A stretch of 5,400 nt of DNA from an uncultured Gammaproteobacteria bacterium (GTDB lineage: Bacteria; Pseudomonadota; Gammaproteobacteria; UBA9214), in assembly GCA_905480305.1 (NCBI GenBank), contig CAJQPV010000044.1, positions 1 to 5,400 of the forward strand, written 5' to 3'. The first letter of the stretch is position 1. Each line of letters begins with the position of its first letter. A program made the position numbers and the translations under genes. The notes under the pieces were generated by a model, which was not told the origin of the DNA, did not search any database, and saw nothing but the letters and a program-made list of their open reading frames with translations. Positions 1 through 5,191 of the stretch are shown here, one piece after another.

Positions 1-462
1 AGTGAAAGCTTTATGCTGGAAGGTATCCTGGCAGGAGAGCTGGTACTGCCTGCCGGTGACACTGTAGAGCCTTTTATAGATGCTGATGACATCGCTGATG
101 TTGTGGTTGCAGTTTTAACCAGGCCGGGTCATACAAACAAGTTATACGAAGTCACTGGTCCACGCGCGCTCAGCTTTGCAGAATGCATGCAGGAGATTTC
201 CGATGCGCTCGGCCGAGCGGTGAAATATACCCGTGTCCCGATCGATGGATACATCAATGCGATGCGCGAAGATGGTGCTCCAGAGGATCTGCAATGGTTG
301 CTGCGTGAATTATTTACCGTGGTATTTGATGGCAGGAATTGTAATGTGATGCCAGGTGTTGAAGATGCGCTCGGCCGCCCGGCGACAGACTTCAAAACCT
401 ATCTGCAAAAGACGATTGAATCCGGTGTCTGGAATGCTGTGATGCAGAGAGAATCTGCGTAA
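1..462 (+). CDS. NmrA-like NAD(P)-binding protein, C-terminal part (5' truncated)
   Basis: Frame 1 is open from the first base of the window, so the gene starts upstream and only the last 153 residues are visible. They match the second half of NmrA-like atypical short-chain dehydrogenases (QOR2/azoreductase-like; full proteins are usually about 280-300 residues). Landmarks are a PAGDT turn, the segment FIDADDIADVVVAVLT, then GHTNKLYEVTGP followed by ALSFAE, which opens the helical substrate-side domain. The C-terminal stretch with ALGRPATDFKTYLQ is also typical of the family. The Rossmann glycine motif that binds NAD(P) should lie in the missing N-terminal half, so the cofactor cannot be checked. 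Relatives are cytosolic oxidoreductases or redox sensors, and the substrate cannot be read from this piece. The Met at base 13 is internal and is not the start. The gene ends at TAA 460-462 and no convincing intrinsic terminator follows. Confidence 0.85.
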   Translation, partial: SESFMLEGILAGELVLPAGDTVEPFIDADDIADVVVAVLTRPGHTNKLYEVTGPRALSFAECMQEISDALGRAVKYTRVPIDGYINAMREDGAPEDLQWLLRELFTVVFDGRNCNVMPGVEDALGRPATDFKTYLQKTIESGVWNAVMQRESA

Positions 463-563
463 TGTCTTCGCCCAGGGTGACGGCATTTTTAGGGGTTGCT
501 GCACCCGGCAACGGTCCTGGGCGTTACCGGCTGTCGGGAACCGCGATACTCGCCAATGCGATA

Positions 564-596
564 GGGTCGGGGGGTAAGCCAGGGGTGGCCAGGGGG
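564..596 (+). other. Putative G-quadruplex tract upstream of the mscS-family gene
   Basis: Four guanine runs of 3, 6, 4 and 5 bases (564-566, 569-574, 582-585, 592-596) are separated by loops of 2, 7 and 6 bases. This satisfies the usual G3+N1-7 four-run pattern on the coding strand. Part of the tract is an 8-base direct repeat, GCCAGGGG, at 578-585 and 588-595. The tract ends 93 bases before the channel gene's ATG, so it could lie in the leader transcript or near the promoter. The sequence pattern is seen directly; folding and function are inference. The rest of the 463-689 gap shows only short GC-rich hairpins, such as GTTGC/GCAAC at 495-499 and 508-512, and no clear promoter. Confidence 0.45.
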
Positions 597-689
597 AGTA
601 TGCTGGATTCTATGGAAATGAGTGGGTTATGCTTCGACATACCGCAACAGGCCGCGGAAATGACGCACCTTAACTATTGAAGAAATCCT

Positions 690-2441
690 ATGGCAGTGCA
701 GCTCAAACCACGGCGAATCCTTACCCTTATTCATGCAATCCTTGTCCTGCTGCTGTGGCACCCTGGTGGCGTGCTCGCAGCTGGTGCGGACAACCCACTC
801 AGCACGGCTGACACCAGTAGTCCACGCGAAACACTCAGGGGCTTTGTTGAGACGCTGAATCAGGGGCATGCGCAGGTCAAGGAGATCATCAAATCCTATC
901 TTGGCTCATCCCGGCTGTATCTATCGGCTGGAGAGCGTACCGAGGTAGACCATGTCCACGAAAGGATTGAACTCGCCCGGCGCACCCTGAACCTTAGTGA
1001 GTTGCCAGCAGCGTTGTCAGGATCACTGTCAACGTACCGTGTCTTGCAACTCAAGGAGGTGCTTGACCGCATTGAACTGCCCGCCATCGAGACGATACCG
1101 GACGCCGCGGCGATGGAATCAGCGCAATTTAAACGCTGGTCCGTGCCCGGCACGGAAATCACTATCGCGCTTGTCAAACAGGGACCGCGTGCCGGTGAAT
1201 ACCTGTTTTCCCCGCAAACGGTAGAGCGACTCCCCGAGTTCTACCGCAGAATCAAGCATCTTCCCTATCAACCGGGGGCAACCGCCGGCTGGTACGAGAG
1301 CTACCGTTACGGTGGTGCGGGGCTACGCAGGGTTATCCCGTATAAATGGATGATGGCCCTGCCTGACTGGGCAAAAGTACTGATACTGGATCAGCCGGTG
1401 TGGCGCTGGTTTGGTATGGTGATTGTACTGTTGTCTGCAGCCGGATTGTTCCGGCTCACTAGACGCGCTGCAGCTGCCTGGGCAAAACGCGGCTCCGGTT
1501 CAGAGCTTCGCAGCCGCTGGTCACAAGTGGCGTGGGTGATCGCCATGCTGATATTGATTCCGCTCGTTATCCATGTGCTGGTAGAAAACCTGAGGCTCAG
1601 TGGTCACGTTCTGGAAGTTGCCAGCCTTTCCTTGTGGGGCATCTTTACACTCATGTTAACCTGGGCCGTGTGGCTTGCCAGTACCGTCCTGGCAGAGAGC
1701 GTCGTAGCATCCCAGCAGCTGCTGGCTGGCAGCATCGATAGCCAGCTGATCCGGCTGGGGATGCGGCTGGTGGCCACCATACTGTCGGTTACCATCCTGG
1801 TGATCGGCGCCCAGCAGCTCGGGATTCCGGCCTACTCAGTCATTGCCGGCCTGGGTGTCGGTGGTATAGCCGTCGCACTGGCGGCCAAGGACAGCCTCGC
1901 CAATTTGCTTGGTTCGCTGCTGATCATGTTCGAGAAGCCTTTCCGTGTTGGCCACTGGATAAAAGTTGGCAATACAGAAGGTATCGTTGAAAGCATTGGT
2001 TTTCGCAGTACCCGCATACGTACCTTTTACAACTCACTGATATCTATTCCCAGTAACCAGCTGGTGAATACTACCGTCGATAATATGGCAATGCGGAAAC
2101 GAAGGGCGGTACGCACAGTGTTGCACATCAGCTACATGACACCCGCTGATAAAGTTGAACAGTTTATTGCAGCAATCAAACAACTTATCGAAAAATCTCC
2201 ACACACTTACAAGGAGTGGTTCCGTATCAGGCTGGATGACTTCGGTGAATACGGACTGCAGATTCTCGTCAACTTCCTGCTGGAAGTTGACGACAATTTG
2301 GTTGAACAGGCCGAGCGGCAGCGCATCCTGCTGGAGATTCTAAAGCTGGCCGAGACCATGGACATACAATTCGCAATCCCGCCGCGTCTGCCTCCGGAGG
2401 AAAACACGTCGGGCCAGGATTCGCGTTCATTGCAGCAATAA
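690..2441 (+). CDS. MscS-family mechanosensitive ion channel with periplasmic N-terminal domain
   Basis: The 583-residue product is an inner-membrane channel of the small-conductance mechanosensitive (MscS) superfamily, which opens under membrane tension and releases solutes on osmotic down-shock. Residues 1-30 look like a signal peptide ending VLA/AGA. Residues 31 to about 230 form a soluble, presumably periplasmic, region. Hydrophobic segments follow at about 236-256, 279-298, 311-334 and 355-375. The pore-lining helix, about 381-412, is rich in Gly and Ala (VIAGLGVGGIAVALAAKDSL) and leads into FEKPFRVGHWIKV. The beta domain then shows GIVESIGFRSTRIRTF and the ISIPSNQLVN motif, followed by the cytosolic alpha/beta vestibule domain to about 565. 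It is about twice the length of E. coli MscS (286 residues) and resembles larger paralogues with five or more TM helices. I give no symbol because the subfamily is uncertain. The Shine-Dalgarno signal is weak (AAGAAA before ATG 690), but the signal peptide begins immediately after this Met, which supports the start. Family assignment is firm; gating and ion preference are unknown. Confidence 0.95.
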   Translation: MAVQLKPRRILTLIHAILVLLLWHPGGVLAAGADNPLSTADTSSPRETLRGFVETLNQGHAQVKEIIKSYLGSSRLYLSAGERTEVDHVHERIELARRTLNLSELPAALSGSLSTYRVLQLKEVLDRIELPAIETIPDAAAMESAQFKRWSVPGTEITIALVKQGPRAGEYLFSPQTVERLPEFYRRIKHLPYQPGATAGWYESYRYGGAGLRRVIPYKWMMALPDWAKVLILDQPVWRWFGMVIVLLSAAGLFRLTRRAAAAWAKRGSGSELRSRWSQVAWVIAMLILIPLVIHVLVENLRLSGHVLEVASLSLWGIFTLMLTWAVWLASTVLAESVVASQQLLAGSIDSQLIRLGMRLVATILSVTILVIGAQQLGIPAYSVIAGLGVGGIAVALAAKDSLANLLGSLLIMFEKPFRVGHWIKVGNTEGIVESIGFRSTRIRTFYNSLISIPSNQLVNTTVDNMAMRKRRAVRTVLHISYMTPADKVEQFIAAIKQLIEKSPHTYKEWFRIRLDDFGEYGLQILVNFLLEVDDNLVEQAERQRILLEILKLAETMDIQFAIPPRLPPEENTSGQDSRSLQQ

Positions 2442-2661
2442 CGGTTGGGTGGTCCAGGTCCACCGACGAGATCGCTTCCTGCCAGGGCACTTTATTGATA
2501 GCCATCAAAAATGTCTGTGAAATTCAGTAAGTAAATAACTCTACCGCCATGACTCGCTCCCGGTGACCTCGGATGAGGCAGACCGCTCAGTCGATTCCCG
2601 GGCCCTGCCATGGGTTACACCAGGGGATTCCGATCATTCCGGCCGAGGTGTGTAATGGAAA
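2442..2661. other. Non-coding gap after the channel gene, with inverted repeats
   Basis: I see no protein gene here. A GGTGG/CCACC hairpin (2448-2452 and 2460-2464) sits just after the channel stop codon but has no T-run behind it, so it is not a convincing intrinsic terminator. A two-part hairpin spans 2561-2585: outer CGGT/ACCG, inner CCTC/GAGG closed by a GGAT loop. A 13-base loop is closed by CCCTG/CAGGG (2603-2607 and 2621-2625). ACCTCGG at 2566-2572 is also the exact reverse complement of CCGAGGT at 2643-2649, which gives an alternative long-range stem enclosing the other hairpins. The function is unknown. Confidence 0.4.
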
Positions 2662-2690
2662 ATAACAACCTGGAAATTTGTGACTATACT
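2662..2690 (+). promoter_or_regulatory. Sigma70-like promoter for the 2697-2880 RNA
   Basis: A -10 element, TATACT (2685-2690), lies 17 bases after ATAACA (2662-2667), which matches the -35 consensus TTGACA at four of six positions. The region between is AT-rich, as expected for a promoter, and the expected start of transcription is near 2697. TGTGAC runs directly into the -10 box. The case is strengthened because a structured stretch ending in an intrinsic terminator begins just downstream. Confidence 0.55.
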
Positions 2691-2696
2691 TAACTA

Positions 2697-2880
2697 CAGG
2701 CGGGTGAGAAGAAGAGAGGGGAATCCGCAGAGGGATTGCCAGAGCCGTGAGGGCAACGGACATTCACCCTGCCGACGCCTCGGCAAGCACGGCACTTGCA
2801 GGAGAGGTCGAGAGGGCTCGACGACTCTGAGGGTGGGTAAGGGCCACCGGCAAGACCGCCCACTACCGGGGCGTTTCTTT
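2697..2880 (+). ncRNA. Candidate structured RNA of about 185 nt (unrecognised family; small RNA or riboswitch-like leader)
   Basis: This GC-rich stretch is bracketed by a promoter and an intrinsic terminator and is dense in complementary segments. After a purine-rich 5' end, hairpin 1 is AATCC/GGATT (2722-2726, 2733-2737). Hairpin 2 is CCGT/ACGG (2745-2748, 2756-2759) or the alternative TTGCC/GGCAA (2736-2740, 2752-2756). A longer helix can pair 2762-2769 with 2831-2838 (five Watson-Crick pairs, two G-U, one A-U). It encloses hairpin 3, TGCCGA/TCGGCA with a CGCC loop (2770-2785), and hairpin 5, GTCGAG/CTCGAC with an AGGG loop (2807-2822), extended by AGAG/CTCT (2803-2806, 2825-2828). GCCGTG at 2744-2749 can pair with CACGGC at 2788-2793, which would be a pseudoknot. 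CGGCAAG occurs twice (2781-2787, 2848-2854). The stretch does not resemble 6S, SRP, tmRNA, RNase P, or the TPP, FMN, cobalamin, glycine or c-di-GMP aptamers as I know them. All pairings were found by eye. A protein reading frame across it looks spurious. Confidence 0.55.
2857..2880 (+). terminator. Rho-independent terminator of the candidate RNA
   Basis: CGCCC (2857-2861) and GGGCG (2869-2873) form a five-pair, all-GC stem with a seven-base loop, followed directly by TTTCTTT (2874-2880). This is a classic though short intrinsic terminator on the + strand. The 5' arm can alternatively pair with GTGGG at 2833-2837, so termination could be conditional. Confidence 0.6.
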
Positions 2881-3198
2881 GTGTGCGTTCTCTCCCGGAA
2901 GGCACAAATGATATCGGTTATTCAAAATCAGATAGCAGCCTGTGTAATTTGGCCGTGCCAGGAGATTTCCGGAGATGATTGCCGGGCAATTCGCTCTGAA
3001 GAGTGAGCCCGGCCTCTAGTGTCGATGCATCCTTCCTGCCGATCAGCAAACGCGCACTCCATATTCAGAAGCAGGCACATCATCTGTCGACAGTATCCGT
3101 GTCCCAATTTATGCCGAAAAGTGTGACATAATGTATGCGAATTAATTTATCCGTACCATATTCCAGACACCGTGTGTCGAATTCAACAAGGGATGAGA
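2881..3198. other. Non-coding leader region before the TAXI gene
   Basis: No gene is visible in these 318 bases. The clearest element is a hairpin at 2981-3013: GCCGGGC pairs exactly with GCCCGGC, with an inner stem CGCTC/GAGTG (2992-2996, 3001-3005; one G-U pair) closed by TGAA. No T-run follows, so it is not a standard terminator. A small TGGC/GCCA hairpin with a three-base loop lies at 2950-2960. The hexamer GGAGAT is repeated ten bases apart (2961, 2971). A perfect ten-base palindrome, CTGTCGACAG, sits at 3084-3093, and GATGCATC at 3024-3031 is an eight-base palindrome. The stretch closest to the gene (3101-3175) turns AT-rich, as promoters do. Confidence 0.45.
3127..3132 (+). promoter_or_regulatory. 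Possible -10 element for the TAXI gene
   Basis: CATAAT matches the TATAAT consensus at five of six positions and lies in an AT-rich stretch 66 bases before the chosen start codon. It is preceded by TGTGA, as is the -10 box at 2685. I could not find a good -35 hexamer at 16-18 bases, so an activator may be needed or the call may be wrong. The palindrome at 3084-3093 would lie around -50 relative to a start near 3139. Confidence 0.3.
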
Positions 3199-4089
3199 AT
3201 GCGCTTCCAACAGTTTCTATTAATACTGCCACTCATCCTGTCCTTGCCTTGGGCTAACGCCGCCGAAAATATCAATACTGAATCCGGGATTGTCATCAGC
3301 GCAGGTCGCGAAGGCCTGGGTTACTGGGGCATTGCAACACGCTTGCGGGCAGTGGCGTTGGAGAGTTCATTGCCTGTAGAAGTTTTGGAAAGTGTGGGTT
3401 CAACCGAGAACCTGGAACGACTAGCCGACCCGAAGAGTCCAGTTTCCCTGGCGCTTACCCAGAGTGATGCCTTGCGCAGCTACCTGGATCTACACCCGGG
3501 TTTCCGTGTCGATCTGGAGATTTTTGAATCCATTGGCAAAGAGTGCGTATTCGTGATTACACATGCTGGCAGTGGTGTGCACAGTGTAGATGACCTGCGT
3601 GCGTCGGGTGCGGGACACCGACTCGCCATACAGAGCGCTGACAGTGGCAGCGCGGTGACCTTTGAGGTTATGCGTAAACTCGACCCGGATCTCGGGAACA
3701 CTGCAGTAGTTTATATGGATACCCGGGTAGCCATGGATCAACTGGGCACAGACGTCCCGAATGCTGTCGACACCGTCATGCTGGTGCACCGGCCCAAGGT
3801 GCTTTCGCCGGAACTCCGGCATGCATTAACTAACCCGGAGAAATTCCAGCTGGTCAGCTTTGACGATCAGAACCTCAGCGGCAAATTACCAAATGGTGAT
3901 CCTGTTTATATACCGTTGGATGTTCCGTTAATTCGTAGTGGCTGGAAGACCGAACGCAGCGTGCGTACCCTCTGCATGAAAGGACTCCTGGTCGGTTCAA
4001 GAAGTAAGCTGTCATCTACCGACCAGACTAAACTGGAGCGCATCATCGATACCCGTTGGATGCGCATATACGCGGAAGATATCCGGTAG
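3199..4089 (+). CDS. TAXI-family TRAP-type periplasmic substrate-binding protein
   Basis: The 296-residue product is an exported solute-binding protein of the TAXI branch of TRAP systems (NMT1/THI5-like, type II periplasmic fold). Relatives capture small organic anions or amino acids in the periplasm for a DctM-type permease. Residues 1-21 are a signal peptide ending WANA/AEN. The mature part begins with IVISAGREGLGYWGIATRLR (31-50), at the place of the family's glycine-rich first loop. Next come EVLESVGSTENLERL (61-75) and SLALTQSDALRSYL (83-96), matching the TAXI pattern 'GSxxNLxxL...DxAlxQsD'. GSGVHSVDDLR (124-134) and SADSGSAVTFEVM (146-158) match the second-lobe ligand loops. The length is slightly below the usual 310-330. 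I chose ATG 3199 over the in-frame GTG 3172 and ATG 3193 because AAGG at 3188-3191 gives seven-base spacing and the signal peptide then starts cleanly. No TRAP membrane subunit is adjacent, so it looks orphaned within the window. The ligand is unknown. Confidence 0.85.
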   Translation: MRFQQFLLILPLILSLPWANAAENINTESGIVISAGREGLGYWGIATRLRAVALESSLPVEVLESVGSTENLERLADPKSPVSLALTQSDALRSYLDLHPGFRVDLEIFESIGKECVFVITHAGSGVHSVDDLRASGAGHRLAIQSADSGSAVTFEVMRKLDPDLGNTAVVYMDTRVAMDQLGTDVPNAVDTVMLVHRPKVLSPELRHALTNPEKFQLVSFDDQNLSGKLPNGDPVYIPLDVPLIRSGWKTERSVRTLCMKGLLVGSRSKLSSTDQTKLERIIDTRWMRIYAEDIR

Positions 4090-4303
4090 CTTTTTTCTTA
4101 TAAGTCCTCGATAAACAGATCCATACTTGCAGTGAAATTCTTCGACTGCAGCTAGTCACGGCAAGCCAGCATACCGGGTTATGACCTTGTCGTTGGTAAG
4201 TATTACGCAAGTGAATCGTTTTGGCCGTTCTTGGTAGTAAAGATTGCCTGACGGCAAGGGCAGTCGTACCGTGGTCGGCCATTAAGCCCGGACGGTCGAT
4301 CGG

Positions 4304-4323
4304 AAGCCAATAACCATTGGCTT
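4304..4323. repeat. Perfect 8-bp inverted repeat
   Basis: AAGCCAAT (4304-4311) and ATTGGCTT (4316-4323) are exact reverse complements around the four-base loop AACC. No T-run follows on either strand, so it is not a terminator. It overlaps the candidate -35 hexamer at 4322, which fits an operator or a structured element next to a promoter. No regulator can be named. Confidence 0.5.
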
Positions 4324-4350
4324 GCACTGTGAACCATTCCGACATATCTT
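4322..4350 (+). promoter_or_regulatory. Weak candidate promoter for the 4400 gene
   Basis: TTGCAC (4322-4327; three of six -35 matches) and TATCTT (4345-4350; four of six -10 matches) are separated by exactly 17 bases, which would place the start of transcription near 4357 with a leader of about 43 bases. The matches are modest, so this is a tentative call supported mainly by spacing and location. Confidence 0.3.
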
Positions 4351-4399
4351 TAACAGCCGTTGAAGGGCTCCTGAAAAATCCCGTCCAAGAGGATCCTGC

Positions 4400-5182
4400 A
4401 TGTATCGATCTGTCGCTTTAGCATCAATGTCGATGGCTGCGATGGCTGCCATATGTTCGCCGGCACTCGCCAGTTGGAACTTCAGCGGCTCGCCCGCTCC
4501 AAACGCATTTATCCAGACCAGCAACATGACGATTGAGTTGCAGTGTGACAGGGTTCGTTTTGCGCCTGCAGGCTACGAGGATGCACAGGACATTGAGAAA
4601 AAGCAGGGCTTGTCGATCCGATTCATGAAGGATGGAACGACAGAAGCAGGCGCTTTTCAGGCAGGCGCGACGAACTCTGAAATACGTATTGTCGATAATT
4701 ATCCTGTGGAAATAGTATTTTCTGAAAAATCGGACTACGACTTCATTCTCGATCAGATTGCAGGGAACGCGGTTTTGAACCTGTCCATGATTGATCAGGA
4801 TGTCAGTTACGGAATCTTTGACTTGAAGGGTTCCGGGTCAGCTATCAAGTCTCTGCGCAGAGCTTGTGATTCCCGGGTCAGGGGCGTTCCGCTATCAATC
4901 GAAAAACCCGAGGGTATTGTATATTGTGGTGGCGGAACAATTGAACGCCAGATTGAATATACGATTTTGGAGAAACCACAGGATCAGTGGGACGTTCGAG
5001 TGACTATCAACGGTGAGGCCATTCGGGCAATGACGGCATACAGCTATTTTGGTAATTCCAAACCTCCGCCGGGTTTCGTGGTCGCCCTGTTGGGCGAGGA
5101 CAGGTCAGAGATGCTTGTCTACAGTGATAAAGCTAAGGATTGGCTTGAGTTTGGCGACTACACCTATCGCAAATGTAATTGA
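4400..5182 (+). CDS. Exported protein of unknown function with four mature cysteines
   Basis: The product has 260 residues and I do not recognise the family. AAGAGGA (4387-4393) before ATG 4400 is a good ribosome-binding site, with six bases between. Residues 1-24 form a signal peptide ending PALA/SW; Cys19 is not in a lipobox, so it is probably not a lipoprotein. The mature part is soluble, with no further hydrophobic helix, and seems to have two halves. Residues 25-158 are mainly beta-like and end in FDLKGSGSAIKSLRRAC, a closing pattern shared by several small periplasmic proteins of the DUF1176/IalB type. Residues 165-260 run from IVYCGGG to DYTYRKCN. Cysteines 49 and 156 bracket the first half and 176 and 259 the second, suggesting one disulfide per half. 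This is inference. A gene of unknown function starts nine bases after the stop, so the two are probably co-transcribed. Confidence 0.75.
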   Translation: MYRSVALASMSMAAMAAICSPALASWNFSGSPAPNAFIQTSNMTIELQCDRVRFAPAGYEDAQDIEKKQGLSIRFMKDGTTEAGAFQAGATNSEIRIVDNYPVEIVFSEKSDYDFILDQIAGNAVLNLSMIDQDVSYGIFDLKGSGSAIKSLRRACDSRVRGVPLSIEKPEGIVYCGGGTIERQIEYTILEKPQDQWDVRVTINGEAIRAMTAYSYFGNSKPPPGFVVALLGEDRSEMLVYSDKAKDWLEFGDYTYRKCN

Positions 5183-5191
5183 ACGACGGCT

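Larger units (their letters stand above)
4090..4399. other. Hairpin-rich non-coding spacer
   Basis: I found no supportable gene in these 310 bases. A T-run (4091-4099) follows the TAXI stop codon directly, but the only stem before it is short and AT-rich (4076-4092, one mismatch), so a terminator is doubtful. TGCAGTGAA/TTCgACTGCA (4128-4150) forms nine pairs with one bulged G. TTGCC/GGCAA with a TGAC loop lies at 4244-4257. A perfect eight-base inverted repeat is at 4304-4323. The spacer could be a leader for the next gene or could hold a small RNA, but neither is shown. Confidence 0.4.

Noticed and set aside
462..680. A 72-codon reading frame overlapping the stop of the NmrA-like gene
   Set aside because: It covers the G-rich tract, uses unusual GGG and AGG codons, resembles no protein I know and has no domain-like pattern. 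The TAATG overlap is most likely chance.
2697..2880. CsrB/RsmZ-type CsrA-sequestering RNA
   Set aside because: GGA triplets are present, but they are not repeatedly displayed in hairpin loops as A(N)GGA motifs; the clear loops are GCAGAG, CGCC and AGGG.
2680..3006. A 108-codon frame running through the candidate RNA
   Set aside because: It starts inside the promoter -10 region, is dominated by Arg and Gly codons from structured GC-rich sequence, crosses a terminator and has no ribosome-binding site.
3084..3093. LexA (SOS) box reading of CTGTCGACAG
   Set aside because: The gammaproteobacterial LexA box is CTG-N10-CAG with an eight-base gap between CTGT and ACAG. Here the gap is two bases.
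3172..3198. The longer TAXI start at GTG 3172
   Set aside because: It adds nine residues ahead of a clean signal peptide and has no Shine-Dalgarno sequence, whereas ATG 3199 has AAGG at a suitable distance.
4076..4099. Intrinsic terminator right after the TAXI gene
   Set aside because: The T-run is good, but the stem is only five AT-rich pairs with a mismatch and includes the stop codon, too weak to call.
4043..4345. A 100-codon antisense frame overlapping the end of the TAXI gene
   Set aside because: It overlaps a confident gene on the other strand and reads as low-similarity sequence without a recognisable domain or start signal.
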